44,845 nucleotides of DNA from Pseudomonadales bacterium (GTDB taxonomy: Bacteria > Pseudomonadota > Gammaproteobacteria > Pseudomonadales > Azotimanducaceae), in NCBI GenBank assembly GCA_022448085.1, contig JAKUTH010000001.1:1-44845 (forward strand), in the 5' to 3' direction. Both the position numbers and the translations under genes were made by a program. The number at the start of each line of letters is the position of its first letter. The stretch's first letter is position 1. The notes below the pieces were generated by a model. It saw only the letters and a list, made by a program, of their open reading frames with translations. It searched no databases and was not told where the DNA came from. Below are positions 24,909-32,939 of this stretch, piece by piece.

Positions 24909-25766
24909 ATGACACCTGGACAGAAATTAAGACATGCCCTAGCGTCCGAAAAGGTCGTTTTCGCACCGCTTACGCTCGACGCGCTCACCGGTCGTATCGC
25001 CGAGCGAGCTGGATTCTCGGCTGGTTACATTAGCGGTGGTGCATTGGGATTTGCCCACGGCGTAAGCGAGGCGTTGCTTACATTAACCGAAATTGCTGAT
25101 GTTACTCAGCATGTGACCGCCCGCACCGACATTGCCGTAATCGTCGATGGCGGCGTGGGTTTTGGCGACGCGGTACACACAACCCGAACGATTCAGGTGG
25201 TTGAAGCCGCCGGGGCTGCTGGTATCGAGATCGAAGATCAAGTAGCGCCTAAACGGGTGAGCCATCACCGCGGCATCGAGCACCTCATCGAAATCGGCGA
25301 AATGACCGATAAAATCCGCGCCGCAGTCGGCGCACGCAGCGATTCGGACTTCGTCATCATCGCGCGCACGGGAGCAGTTCGTAACGAATCGTTCGAAAAA
25401 GCGATTGAGCGCGGCAATGCCTATGCAGACGCTGGGGCAGACTTGGTCATGCTTATGCCAACAAACGAAACCGAATGGCAGGAAGCTCCTCGACGTATCG
25501 GCGTACCGCTCGCCACGATTACCTCGCTCGACACACGTCTTCCAACGGAGTGGGCAACGTTAGGCTGGGATTTGATAATCGATCCCTTTACCGCCCAAAC
25601 CGCAGCCGTAAACGCTATATCAGCCGCGTATCAGCAATTTCGACATTCCGGAACCACAGGCCTGGATCGTCACGAAATATCTGCGCACTACCGACTGTTG
25701 CCCGACATCGCCGGGTTCCAGGAACTTTACGAGATCGAAGATCGAACAACGGAGAAACCCTCATGA
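24909..25766 (+). CDS. Isocitrate lyase/PEP mutase superfamily protein, divergent active site
   Basis: A 285-residue TIM-barrel protein of the ICL/PEP mutase family. Family elements are LTLDALTGRIAERAGF, VIVDGGVGFGD (78-87) and IEIEDQVAPKR (107-116). Asp80 and Glu109 keep two Mg positions, but the canonical D-x-D is D-G-G, so the second Asp is missing, and the KKCGH lyase motif is replaced by PKRVSHH. Neither isocitrate lyase nor PEP mutase chemistry is thus supported; a lyase or hydrolase on a 2-oxo or C-C substrate remains possible. The ATG at 24909 is used; an ATG at 24888 is in frame. It ends in ATGA overlap with the Eis-like gene. Confidence 0.8.
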   Translation: MTPGQKLRHALASEKVVFAPLTLDALTGRIAERAGFSAGYISGGALGFAHGVSEALLTLTEIADVTQHVTARTDIAVIVDGGVGFGDAVHTTRTIQVVEAAGAAGIEIEDQVAPKRVSHHRGIEHLIEIGEMTDKIRAAVGARSDSDFVIIARTGAVRNESFEKAIERGNAYADAGADLVMLMPTNETEWQEAPRRIGVPLATITSLDTRLPTEWATLGWDLIIDPFTAQTAAVNAISAAYQQFRHSGTTGLDRHEISAHYRLLPDIAGFQELYEIEDRTTEKPS

Positions 25767-26977
25767 ATGTCGAAATACGACCCCTTACTGCTGGCGAGAT
25801 GGGGCAGTTGGGAGAACTCGGCGGTTACGTGTACGGAGGTAGTTTTGGTGACGGACCGGACAATGTCGTCGCAACCGCCAACCTACCGGACTGGACGCTG
25901 TGCGCACTTATCGACGGGAAGCTCGTATCAAGCTTCACCGCCATTCCATTCACGATGCGCGCCAATGGAAATTCCGTTGCGCTCGCCGGCGTCTCAACAG
26001 TAGGAACCCAGCCCGAGTATCGACGCCAAGGTGTTCTCCGGCGCATTCAAACCCAGGCCTTCGCCGACATGCGTGATCGTGGCCAGTCGCTGGCAGCTCT
26101 GTGGGCATCGCAAGCCGCCATCTACCAACGGTATGGGTACGCCATGACAACGGTCCTCCGTTCGTACCGTGTGGACACAACGGACATCAGTTTTCACGAC
26201 GGCGTTTGGGGATCCGGTCATGTCGAGCGCTTGTCAGTCAACGACGCATTCGATGTCATCAAATCGATCTATATTCGTTTCGTCGAAAACCGCATCTGTT
26301 ATCTGCATCGAAGCAAGGCGCTTTGGTTGCAAAATGCGATGGAGGAGATCGAAGAGCAAGGACCGATTCATGCCGGTGTGCATTTCGATGACGAAGGCAA
26401 TGCCGACGGTTACATCATCTACACGCTCCGGGCAGGCAAAGTTGACCACGCGACCCGGGGACAGGAAATCATTGTTCGGGATATGGCCTGGCTTTCGATG
26501 GATGGATATCGATCATTGTGGGAATGGCTGAAGCGGCACGACTTAGTTGGCCAGGTGTCATACCGTAGGGCGGCGACCGATGATCCTGCCGTCGAGCTAT
26601 TTGCCGAGCCACGTCTTCTCCACAGCGTCGATCACGAAGGGATTTGGCTTCGGATTGTTGACGCAACAGGCGCCCTCGGAGACCGCGCTTATTCGAGCGA
26701 GGGAGACGTCACGATCGGTTTGACCGACGATCCGCTCACACCATGGAACAACCGTTCAATAAGGCTCGAGGCATCGCCCGAAGGCGCTCACGTCACGCCG
26801 AGCAAGTCGTCCGATCTACAAATGTCAGCCAAAGCACTTGCCTCCCTTTACAGCGGCTTTCGCACCGCGCGGCAACTGCGGGCGTGGGGCTTAATCGAGG
26901 GTGGGGATCAAGCTATCGACACTGCAGATCGTTTGTTCGCTAGCAGCCATGCGCCGCACTGTCCCGATCATTTTTAA
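25763..26977 (+). CDS. Eis-like GNAT N-acetyltransferase
   Basis: A 404-residue protein of the Eis type: two GNAT-like domains followed by an SCP2-like C-terminal domain, and near the 402 residues of mycobacterial Eis. The acetyl-CoA site is VSTVGTQPEYRRQGVLRRI (77-95). LWASQAAIYQRYGYAM (113-128) holds the tyrosine region used as general acid in Eis (Tyr124 or Tyr121 here). The chain ends with Phe, as in Eis, where the terminal carboxylate is the catalytic base. Eis acetylates aminoglycosides and lysines; the native acceptor here is unknown. The start overlaps the ICL-fold gene stop by ATGA, so both are coupled. Confidence 0.85.
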   Translation: MNVEIRPLTAGEMGQLGELGGYVYGGSFGDGPDNVVATANLPDWTLCALIDGKLVSSFTAIPFTMRANGNSVALAGVSTVGTQPEYRRQGVLRRIQTQAFADMRDRGQSLAALWASQAAIYQRYGYAMTTVLRSYRVDTTDISFHDGVWGSGHVERLSVNDAFDVIKSIYIRFVENRICYLHRSKALWLQNAMEEIEEQGPIHAGVHFDDEGNADGYIIYTLRAGKVDHATRGQEIIVRDMAWLSMDGYRSLWEWLKRHDLVGQVSYRRAATDDPAVELFAEPRLLHSVDHEGIWLRIVDATGALGDRAYSSEGDVTIGLTDDPLTPWNNRSIRLEASPEGAHVTPSKSSDLQMSAKALASLYSGFRTARQLRAWGLIEGGDQAIDTADRLFASSHAPHCPDHF

Positions 26978-27013
26978 ACTCTACGTCTTCCGAATTCTTG
27001 GGCATGTGTGTTG

Positions 27014-27433
27014 CTAATCGATCCGGGGCTTACGTCGCAACTGTTTTTTTTGCCCGAGACGTTGTTTTCGCTGAACATGAGCTTTAACCGCTGTACGTGA
27101 CGGCTTCGTTTTGAGGCGTCTCTTTCTAACTCGGCCTGCCTCCGACAAAAGAATGCGCAGGCGGTCCATCCCGTCTTCCCGGTTACGTGCCTGAGTCCGT
27201 TGGGTCCGCGCAAAAATAACGATTTCCCCCGCCCGATTTAGGCGTTTCCCTGCAAGTAATTCCAACCGGCGTCTATAGGCTGTCGAAAAACAACAGGTAT
27301 TGAGATCTAGTCTTAACTCTGCAGCGGTCGCCACCTTATTGACGTTCTGGCCCCCGGGACCCATTGATCGAACAAACTTCCACTTCAAGGCTTCGGCAGG
27401 AATTTGTTGTCCAGCAATCGTATAGATAGTCAC
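27014..27433 (-). CDS. arfB: Alternative ribosome-rescue peptidyl-tRNA hydrolase ArfB
   Basis: A 139-residue stand-alone release-factor catalytic domain. The GGQ motif (27-29, in RSMGPGGQNVNKVAT) hydrolyses peptidyl-tRNA on stalled ribosomes, and the basic C-terminal tail (KTKPSRTAVKAHVQRKQR and beyond) is the part that inserts into the empty mRNA channel. Length and layout match YaeJ/ArfB. The start codon is GTG at 27433, with GGAAC six bases upstream. It is divergent from the carboxyltransferase gene by 65 bases and convergent with the Eis-like gene, forming a single-gene unit. Confidence 0.93.
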   Translation of the reverse strand: MTIYTIAGQQIPAEALKWKFVRSMGPGGQNVNKVATAAELRLDLNTCCFSTAYRRRLELLAGKRLNRAGEIVIFARTQRTQARNREDGMDRLRILLSEAGRVRKRRLKTKPSRTAVKAHVQRKQRLGQKKQLRRKPRID

Positions 27434-27498
27434 GGCTGTTCCAAGCGTTTTTTTTAGCCGGTGGGTGCAAGATAATCCTCGGCTTACGGGAGGACAAC

Positions 27499-29055
27499 AT
27501 GAGCTGGAAAGACGAAGTTAATGAGATCACTCATCGCCGAGAGTTGCGCCAAGCTATGGGAGGCGCCGAGGGCATCGAACGCCAACACAAGCGTGGGAAA
27601 CTAACCGTGCGCGAACGCATAGATAAGTTCGTTGATCCCAATGGGTTTCGCGAATTTCACTCGCTGGCCGGTAACGCTACGTATAACGAGAAAGGCGAGC
27701 TGAAGAGCTTTATACCCCGTGGCTCGGTGGAAGGAACTGCATTGATCGACGGGCGTAAAATCATCCTGAGCGCGGGAGATTTTACAGTGCGCGGTGGTTC
27801 CGCGAGTTCAGGCGGCGGCATGGGGTCGGAGCTCCCGTCCAATGAACGCGCCCGCCAGTGGCGTCTCCCTTACGTCCGCTTACTTGATGCGGCCGGAGGC
27901 AGCGTCCGTGGTTTCGAGGAAATGGGTCGTACCTACCTGCCCGACGGTAACCACGGGTCAACGATCGATGTCGACCTTCTCTCGCGGGTGCCTGTGGTAT
28001 CCGCTGTGATGGGGTCTGTTGCCGGTCTACCCGCGATCAATGCTTGTTTAGCCCACTTTAACCTGATGGTTAAAGACTCAAGTCAACTATTCCCTGGCGG
28101 TCCGCCCGTGGTTAAAGCGGCATTGGGCTACGAAATCAGCAAAGAAGAACTGGGTGGCCCACACATCCACACCCGAATTAGCGGTTCAGTGGACAATCTT
28201 GCAGATACAGAGGAAGACGCCTTTGGTCAAATTAAGCGCTTTCTCAGTTACCTGCCATCCAATGTCCATGAAATGCCACCCCGTCGTTTAACGAACGATC
28301 CCGCCGACCGTAACGAAGAAGATCTACTGTCTTTGATACCTCGAGACCGACGGCAAGTGTACGACGCCCGCAAATTGGTCGAATTAGTTCTCGATCAAGG
28401 TTCGTTTTTTGAGATCTCACCTCACTACGGCCGTGCCCGGCTCACTGGGCTCGGGCGGATTAACGGCTTCCCCGTTGGGGTAATGGCAAACAACCCGCGT
28501 CATAACGGTGGCTCAACGGACGTCGCGGCTGGCAATAAGGTGATTCGCCTTTTGCAATTATGCGATGTGTTTCATTTGCCGATCATTAGCTTCGCTGACG
28601 AGCCCGGCTTTATGGTGGGGTTGGAATCTGAAAAGGCTGGAATCGAACGCGCCGGTGCGGCGCTTGTTGCAGTTACCTGTCAGAGCCGCATGCCTTGGTT
28701 GACCGTGGTAGTAGGACGGCTCTACGGCGTAGCGGGACAGTGCCATCACCGACCGTCGGGCATGTTTCGCCGCTACGCTTGGCCTTCGGCCGCATGGGGA
28801 TCAATGCATATTACCGGCGGTGCTTCCGCGGCTTATCGCCGCGAAATCGATGGCGCAGAAGATCCAGAGGCTAAATTAGAGGAGATCGAATCGCGCCTTA
28901 ACGCCCTCGCCTCGCCGTTTCGAACCGCTGAGGTAACCGGTCAAGACATTATCGATCCCCGCGAAACTCGAGGTTTTGCGGCCGAGTTCGTTGACGATGC
29001 GCAACGCGTGCTCGAGGCCCAGCTTGGAGATCCTCTTATCCCTTATCGGCCCTAG
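27499..29055 (+). CDS. Acyl-CoA carboxyltransferase beta subunit (PCCB-like)
   Basis: A 518-residue carboxyltransferase subunit that moves a carboxyl group from biotin to an acyl-CoA such as propionyl-, acetyl- or methylcrotonyl-CoA. N-terminal HKRGKLTVRERIDKFVD, the oxyanion-hole GGSASSGGGMGS type stretch, GGPPVVKAALGYEI and the C-terminal half with AGNKVIRLLQLCDVF, FADEPGFMVG, WPSAAWGSMHITGG and IIDPRETR are all standard. A strong GGGAGG lies six bases before ATG. No biotin carboxylase/carrier subunit is adjacent, so the partner must be encoded elsewhere. Substrate class cannot be fixed by eye. Confidence 0.88.
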   Translation: MSWKDEVNEITHRRELRQAMGGAEGIERQHKRGKLTVRERIDKFVDPNGFREFHSLAGNATYNEKGELKSFIPRGSVEGTALIDGRKIILSAGDFTVRGGSASSGGGMGSELPSNERARQWRLPYVRLLDAAGGSVRGFEEMGRTYLPDGNHGSTIDVDLLSRVPVVSAVMGSVAGLPAINACLAHFNLMVKDSSQLFPGGPPVVKAALGYEISKEELGGPHIHTRISGSVDNLADTEEDAFGQIKRFLSYLPSNVHEMPPRRLTNDPADRNEEDLLSLIPRDRRQVYDARKLVELVLDQGSFFEISPHYGRARLTGLGRINGFPVGVMANNPRHNGGSTDVAAGNKVIRLLQLCDVFHLPIISFADEPGFMVGLESEKAGIERAGAALVAVTCQSRMPWLTVVVGRLYGVAGQCHHRPSGMFRRYAWPSAAWGSMHITGGASAAYRREIDGAEDPEAKLEEIESRLNALASPFRTAEVTGQDIIDPRETRGFAAEFVDDAQRVLEAQLGDPLIPYRP

Positions 29056-29058
29056 TTT

Positions 29059-30111
29059 TCATTCATCGTGGTTGGTCCTTTCGCGTTCCTTCGCGAGATG
29101 TCTTCTTCGTTGGGTGGTGCGACGCTCAGTATCGCGGCGTTCGCTGAGCGATGCCGAGTTGCGCGCCTCTTCCCGCCGAAGCTTTCTGTACTGTTGTAAC
29201 CTCTCCGGCTCCAGTTGACCTTCGGAAAGTGCGGATTGCACCGCACAACCCGGCTCCGTTTGATGGTCGCAGTCAACAAATCGACAACGGGCCGCCAGAA
29301 TCTCTACATCCTCGAAAGCCGATGCGACGCCTTCGGCTGCGTCGACAAGCGCAAGCTCTCTTATGCCTGGCACGTCCATCACCAGGGCACCTTGTTCAAT
29401 CCGATGTATCGATCGATGAGTAGTCGTGTGTCGACCCCGACTATCGTCTTCCCTTATCGCTTCGGTTCGTTGCACTTGGTAGCCCGCCAGCGTATTCAGT
29501 AACGTGGATTTACCAACCCCCGACGACCCAACGAGGGCGACGGTTTGACCTTCTGTAGTCCACAACCGTACGCCTTCAAGCGCGTCCGCGTCACGCGCAT
29601 CGATACACTCGATCACCGAGTTACCTGAGACTTTCCGGGCTCTCTCGACGTATTGATGACTTTTATTCGACAAATCGCGTTTGGTTATCACGACCACGGC
29701 CATAATCTCCACTTCTCGGGCTAGTGCAAGGTATCTGACGAGACGATTTTCATTAAATTCATCGTTACACGACGTGACGACAAATAACGTATCGATATTG
29801 GCAGCGATTAGCTGTATTTCGCGCTTTGATCCAGCGGCATAACGCTTAAACACGCTCTTGCGTTCAAGAAGGCGGACGACCTTATCCCGTCCTCCACCTA
29901 ACAACACCCAATCACCCACGGTGGGTCGTAGTTCTGTCGGACCCCGAAACCAATTGCTACCGAGTGCGACGTCGTATTCATCAACGCCGTCGGTAACCAC
30001 CAAGGAAGAACGATGCATGGCAACCACACGGGCCGGTAACACGAAATCCCGTTCATCCGTGCTTAGCTGTTGTGAAAAAAAGTGATCCCAGCCGAATGCC
30101 TCAAGGCTCAC
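29059..30111 (-). CDS. rsgA: Ribosome small subunit-dependent GTPase RsgA
   Basis: A 350-residue circularly permuted GTPase that acts in 30S subunit maturation. An N-terminal OB fold (ending near VGDWVLL, 65-71) is followed by G4 TKRD (143-146), then the P-loop GSSGVGKST (195-203), a G2 loop with a RGRHTTTHR-type stretch (225-233), and DVPGIRE (246-252), the permuted G4-G1-G3 order. The C-terminal zinc site is Cys276, Cys281, His283 and Cys289. The last 40 residues are Arg/Glu-rich. It is convergent with the carboxyltransferase gene by three bases and divergent from the first PhyH gene. Confidence 0.95.
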   Translation of the reverse strand: MSLEAFGWDHFFSQQLSTDERDFVLPARVVAMHRSSLVVTDGVDEYDVALGSNWFRGPTELRPTVGDWVLLGGGRDKVVRLLERKSVFKRYAAGSKREIQLIAANIDTLFVVTSCNDEFNENRLVRYLALAREVEIMAVVVITKRDLSNKSHQYVERARKVSGNSVIECIDARDADALEGVRLWTTEGQTVALVGSSGVGKSTLLNTLAGYQVQRTEAIREDDSRGRHTTTHRSIHRIEQGALVMDVPGIRELALVDAAEGVASAFEDVEILAARCRFVDCDHQTEPGCAVQSALSEGQLEPERLQQYRKLRREEARNSASLSERRDTERRTTQRRRHLAKERERTNHDE

Positions 30112-30170
30112 GCTGGCGCGCTCATCGCGAACGAGGCAACGAGTACTTGCTCTATCAAATCAAGGGTGGT

Positions 30171-30179
30171 TGCTATAAC
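30171..30179 (+). promoter_or_regulatory. Extended -10 promoter candidate for the first PhyH gene
   Basis: TGCTATAAC is an extended -10 element (TG-n-TATAAC) ending 29 bases before the ATG at 30209, in the 97-base region between rsgA and the dioxygenase gene. No good -35 is seen, which extended -10 promoters tolerate. Confidence 0.4.
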
Positions 30180-30208
30180 GAACACCATCGCATTATGGTG
30201 AAACCAGT

Positions 30209-31027
30209 ATGTCGACACACCTCAATAAAGCAGAAATCGAGGCCTTTCACCGGCGAGGGTATCACACACCGTTGCGCGTGCTATCGGCCAAAGAAGCCGT
30301 CGCCATACGGCAAAAACTTGAAGCGATTAATACCCAATTTGGACGGGCAGATGTGGCAAGCCCTCTCACCGACGCGCATCTAATTTATCGATGGGCATGG
30401 GATGTGATTCATGATCCCCGGATCGTTGACCCAGTTACCGACCTTCTCGGACCCGACGTGCTGCTTTGGTCGCTGAATTGGTTCATCAAAGAGCCCCTAG
30501 ACGGAACGTTTGTCACCTATCATCAAGATGCAACCTATTGGGGTCTTGAGCCTCATGACGTCGTGACCGCCTGGGTCGCGCTTTCGGACGCCGGGCGGAC
30601 TACCGGGCCCATGAAGTTTGTCCCCAAAAGCCATCGAGGCCCCGTGTGGGATCACACCGATACATTTGAGGATCAAAATCTGCTGTCTCGGGGCCAAGCG
30701 ATCGAACAAGATATTTCCGACGACGACACAGTTTTAGCACCCCTAAAAGTTGGTGAAATGTCGCTGCATCATGTACGCCTCATCCACGGTTCCGAACCCA
30801 ACCTCACCCATGATCGTCGGATTGGCATGGTATTGCGATACTGTGCTACTCGCGTCAAACAAACTAAATTACGTGACACTGCCGTGCTGGTACACGGCCT
30901 CGATGCCTACGATCATTTCGATCTATTGCCAGCACCCGAAATCGATGCGGGTGACGAAGAACGTCAACGCCAGAAAGATGCACTTCAACGGATGCAGCGC
31001 GCGCTGCACTCCAAAGATTACAAATAG
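30209..31027 (+). CDS. Phytanoyl-CoA dioxygenase (PhyH) family protein, first copy
   Basis: A 272-residue Fe(II)/2-oxoglutarate dioxygenase. The metal site is the HxD at His105/Asp107 (TYHQDATYW) plus a distal His193 in LIHGSEPN, and the Arg that binds 2-oxoglutarate is probably Arg204 in RRIG. The CAT-type SHRGPVWDHT segment carries the loop seen in many bacterial PhyH proteins. Members hydroxylate phytanoyl-CoA, quaternary amines or natural-product scaffolds, and the substrate here is unknown. It faces the second PhyH gene tail to tail with 30 bases between. The two differ strongly, so they are not recent duplicates. Confidence 0.87.
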   Translation: MSTHLNKAEIEAFHRRGYHTPLRVLSAKEAVAIRQKLEAINTQFGRADVASPLTDAHLIYRWAWDVIHDPRIVDPVTDLLGPDVLLWSLNWFIKEPLDGTFVTYHQDATYWGLEPHDVVTAWVALSDAGRTTGPMKFVPKSHRGPVWDHTDTFEDQNLLSRGQAIEQDISDDDTVLAPLKVGEMSLHHVRLIHGSEPNLTHDRRIGMVLRYCATRVKQTKLRDTAVLVHGLDAYDHFDLLPAPEIDAGDEERQRQKDALQRMQRALHSKDYK

Positions 31028-31057
31028 TCTGCGCCCGTTAGACGAGCGCCGCCGGTA

Positions 31058-31840
31058 CTAATCGGCCGATCTTAGAGCCCGTGCGACTTCTGTCTCGAAG
31101 TCAACACGGTATCCGTATTCGCGTTGACCGCTGGTGGCTTCGGTCCCCGAAACCCGGATCTGCTGCCAGCGCGCAGTAGTATGGCCCGCGGCTTTGTCGA
31201 CGTTAACAAAGTGAACTCCCACCCCTGCCCGGGCACTCGCGCTCGAATTGTCTCCTGTCGCGTGCGGTGTTCCGAAACAAAAAAAGGCAACGCCCCCTGC
31301 CTCCAGTTCACAGTTCAGGGCTCGAGTTTCGTCGATCTGGGTACGAATGTGGTGATTGGAATCGACGTCTCGAGTGTGCGGAAACATCTCTCGAAACACC
31401 CCAGGAATGACTCTCAGTGTCCCATTTTCAACGGTCGCGTCGTCAACGGCGATCCACATTGCGACACCGGCCATCGGATTGGTTAGATGAAAGTACGCAT
31501 TGTCCGTATGCCAATGGGTACCCATTCCTAGTTTTGCCGGTTTAAAGAACATTTGGTCGAGTATTTTCATGAGCGGATGGCCTATCAACGCGCCCACGCT
31601 CTCGATGACTTTGGGTGCGAATGGAAGTGCTCTAAACAATGTGCTTCGCTCGTGAAGCGGAATTAGCTGGAGGTTCTGACGCTTCTCGGGATCCGTTGAG
31701 ACATCCCGTGGCAAACCGCTCAACAGCCACCGGTCAACTTCCCTCCGGATTGCAGCAACCTCGTTTGGTTCGAAAAATCCATCAACGGTGGTATAACCAA
31801 GCTCTAGGAATTGCTGCACCTGGTCGGCGCTTACCTGCAT
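31058..31840 (-). CDS. Phytanoyl-CoA dioxygenase (PhyH) family protein, second copy
   Basis: A 260-residue 2-oxoglutarate dioxygenase. The HxD is His111/Asp113 in HWHTDNAYFH, distal His193 is in GTPHATGDN, and Arg204 is the 2-oxoglutarate candidate. The start at 31840 (MQVSADQVQQFLELGY) has a GGTGGG site upstream and gives the normal family N-terminus; the open frame runs 117 bases further but overlaps the divergent SDR start. The phrase AMWIAVDDATVENGTLRVIPG is typical of PhyH enzymes. It is divergent from an SDR by 51 bases and may share a regulated region with it. Substrate unknown. Confidence 0.85.
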   Translation of the reverse strand: MQVSADQVQQFLELGYTTVDGFFEPNEVAAIRREVDRWLLSGLPRDVSTDPEKRQNLQLIPLHERSTLFRALPFAPKVIESVGALIGHPLMKILDQMFFKPAKLGMGTHWHTDNAYFHLTNPMAGVAMWIAVDDATVENGTLRVIPGVFREMFPHTRDVDSNHHIRTQIDETRALNCELEAGGVAFFCFGTPHATGDNSSASARAGVGVHFVNVDKAAGHTTARWQQIRVSGTEATSGQREYGYRVDFETEVARALRSAD

Positions 31841-31891
31841 CGGGTATCCCACCCCAGCGATTCGGTTAGAGGATAAACCAAGGGGATAAAC

Positions 31892-32776
31892 ATGAGCGAA
31901 TTTGAAGGAAAGGTGGTCATCGTCACCGGGGCTGGAGGAGGTATCGGCCGCTGTCACGCAATCGAATTTGCTCAGCGCGGCGCGAAGGTAGTGGTCAACG
32001 ACCTAGGTGGCAATGTGGATGGAACAGGCGGCGGCGATGCGGCTGACCGAGTGGTCGCGGATATCGAGGCAATCGGAGGAACAGCCATAGCCAACAAAGC
32101 GTCGGTTTCTGATCGCGATGGCGCGAAATCCATCGTTGAAGATGCACTCAATGCGTATGGCCGTATCGATATTCTGGTAAATAACGCCGGCATCTTGCGA
32201 GACAAAACCTTCAAGAAGATGACTTTGGACGAATGGGACATAGTGGTAAACGTCCACCTCAACGGGTCTGCATACGTCACCCATGCCGCTTGGCCATACA
32301 TGTACGAGCAACGCTACGGCCGCGTCGTCTTCACTAGTTCCGGATCCGGCATTTTCGGCAACTTCGGACAGTCCAATTATGGCGCCGCTAAAATGGGTAT
32401 GCTTGGTCTTATGAACGTATTGGCGCTCGAGGGGGCTGCCCGAAACGTCCGTGTAAATTGTCTCGGTCCGGGCGCGGCGACACGGATGACTAATACGGTA
32501 CCAGGTCGTGACGAAGATCTTGGTGAGCCCGATCCTCTTCGCCACCCAGCTCTGGTAAGCCCGGCAGTTCTATTCATGTGTAGCGAAGACGCGCCAAACG
32601 GTGCCGTGATCCACGCATCCGGTGGTAACTACTCCCAGAGCCAGATTGTCGTCAACGAGCCTATCGCGCTCGGCCAAGGAACCACTTACGAAGACCTCGT
32701 CCCGCACATTAATAAGCTCATGGATATGTCAGCCGCCAAACCGAGGGAGCGCCGGCAACCGCGACCAAGGCAATAA
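31892..32776 (+). CDS. SDR, MFE-2/HSD17B4-like hydroxyacyl-CoA dehydrogenase type
   Basis: A 294-residue classical SDR. The cofactor loop TGAGGGIG (12-19) is followed by RGAKVVVNDLGGNVDG, which is the acidic, NAD-preferring strand-2 arrangement of multifunctional enzyme type 2 dehydrogenases. NNAG (97-100) and the catalytic Ser150, Tyr163 and Lys167 are in place. MFE-2-like SDRs oxidise 3-hydroxyacyl-CoAs in beta-oxidation. An AAGGGGATAAAC site precedes the ATG. The last 15 residues are Arg/Pro-rich and unconserved. Its divergence from a PhyH gene hints at a branched-chain acyl-CoA route (inference). Confidence 0.88.
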   Translation: MSEFEGKVVIVTGAGGGIGRCHAIEFAQRGAKVVVNDLGGNVDGTGGGDAADRVVADIEAIGGTAIANKASVSDRDGAKSIVEDALNAYGRIDILVNNAGILRDKTFKKMTLDEWDIVVNVHLNGSAYVTHAAWPYMYEQRYGRVVFTSSGSGIFGNFGQSNYGAAKMGMLGLMNVLALEGAARNVRVNCLGPGAATRMTNTVPGRDEDLGEPDPLRHPALVSPAVLFMCSEDAPNGAVIHASGGNYSQSQIVVNEPIALGQGTTYEDLVPHINKLMDMSAAKPRERRQPRPRQ

Positions 32777-32939
32777 CATCACGAAAGACCCATCGCGAAA
32801 CTATATGACTCGTGGCCTGCTTCAATCCTCTCAGTATCGACGAGCTTGCGCGAACATGGCGAAAGGCGGGTGTGTCCATGGGCCAAGGAATCGCGAACTG
32901 ATACGGCGTCCAGCACCGTCGAACGGACTGCAGAAATTA

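Noticed and set aside
27433-27460. CGGCT ... TTTTTTTTAGCCG as a terminator between arfB and the carboxyltransferase gene.
   Set aside because: The stem is five bases with an 18-base loop, covers the arfB start codon and the T-run is inside the loop, so it does not resemble an intrinsic terminator.
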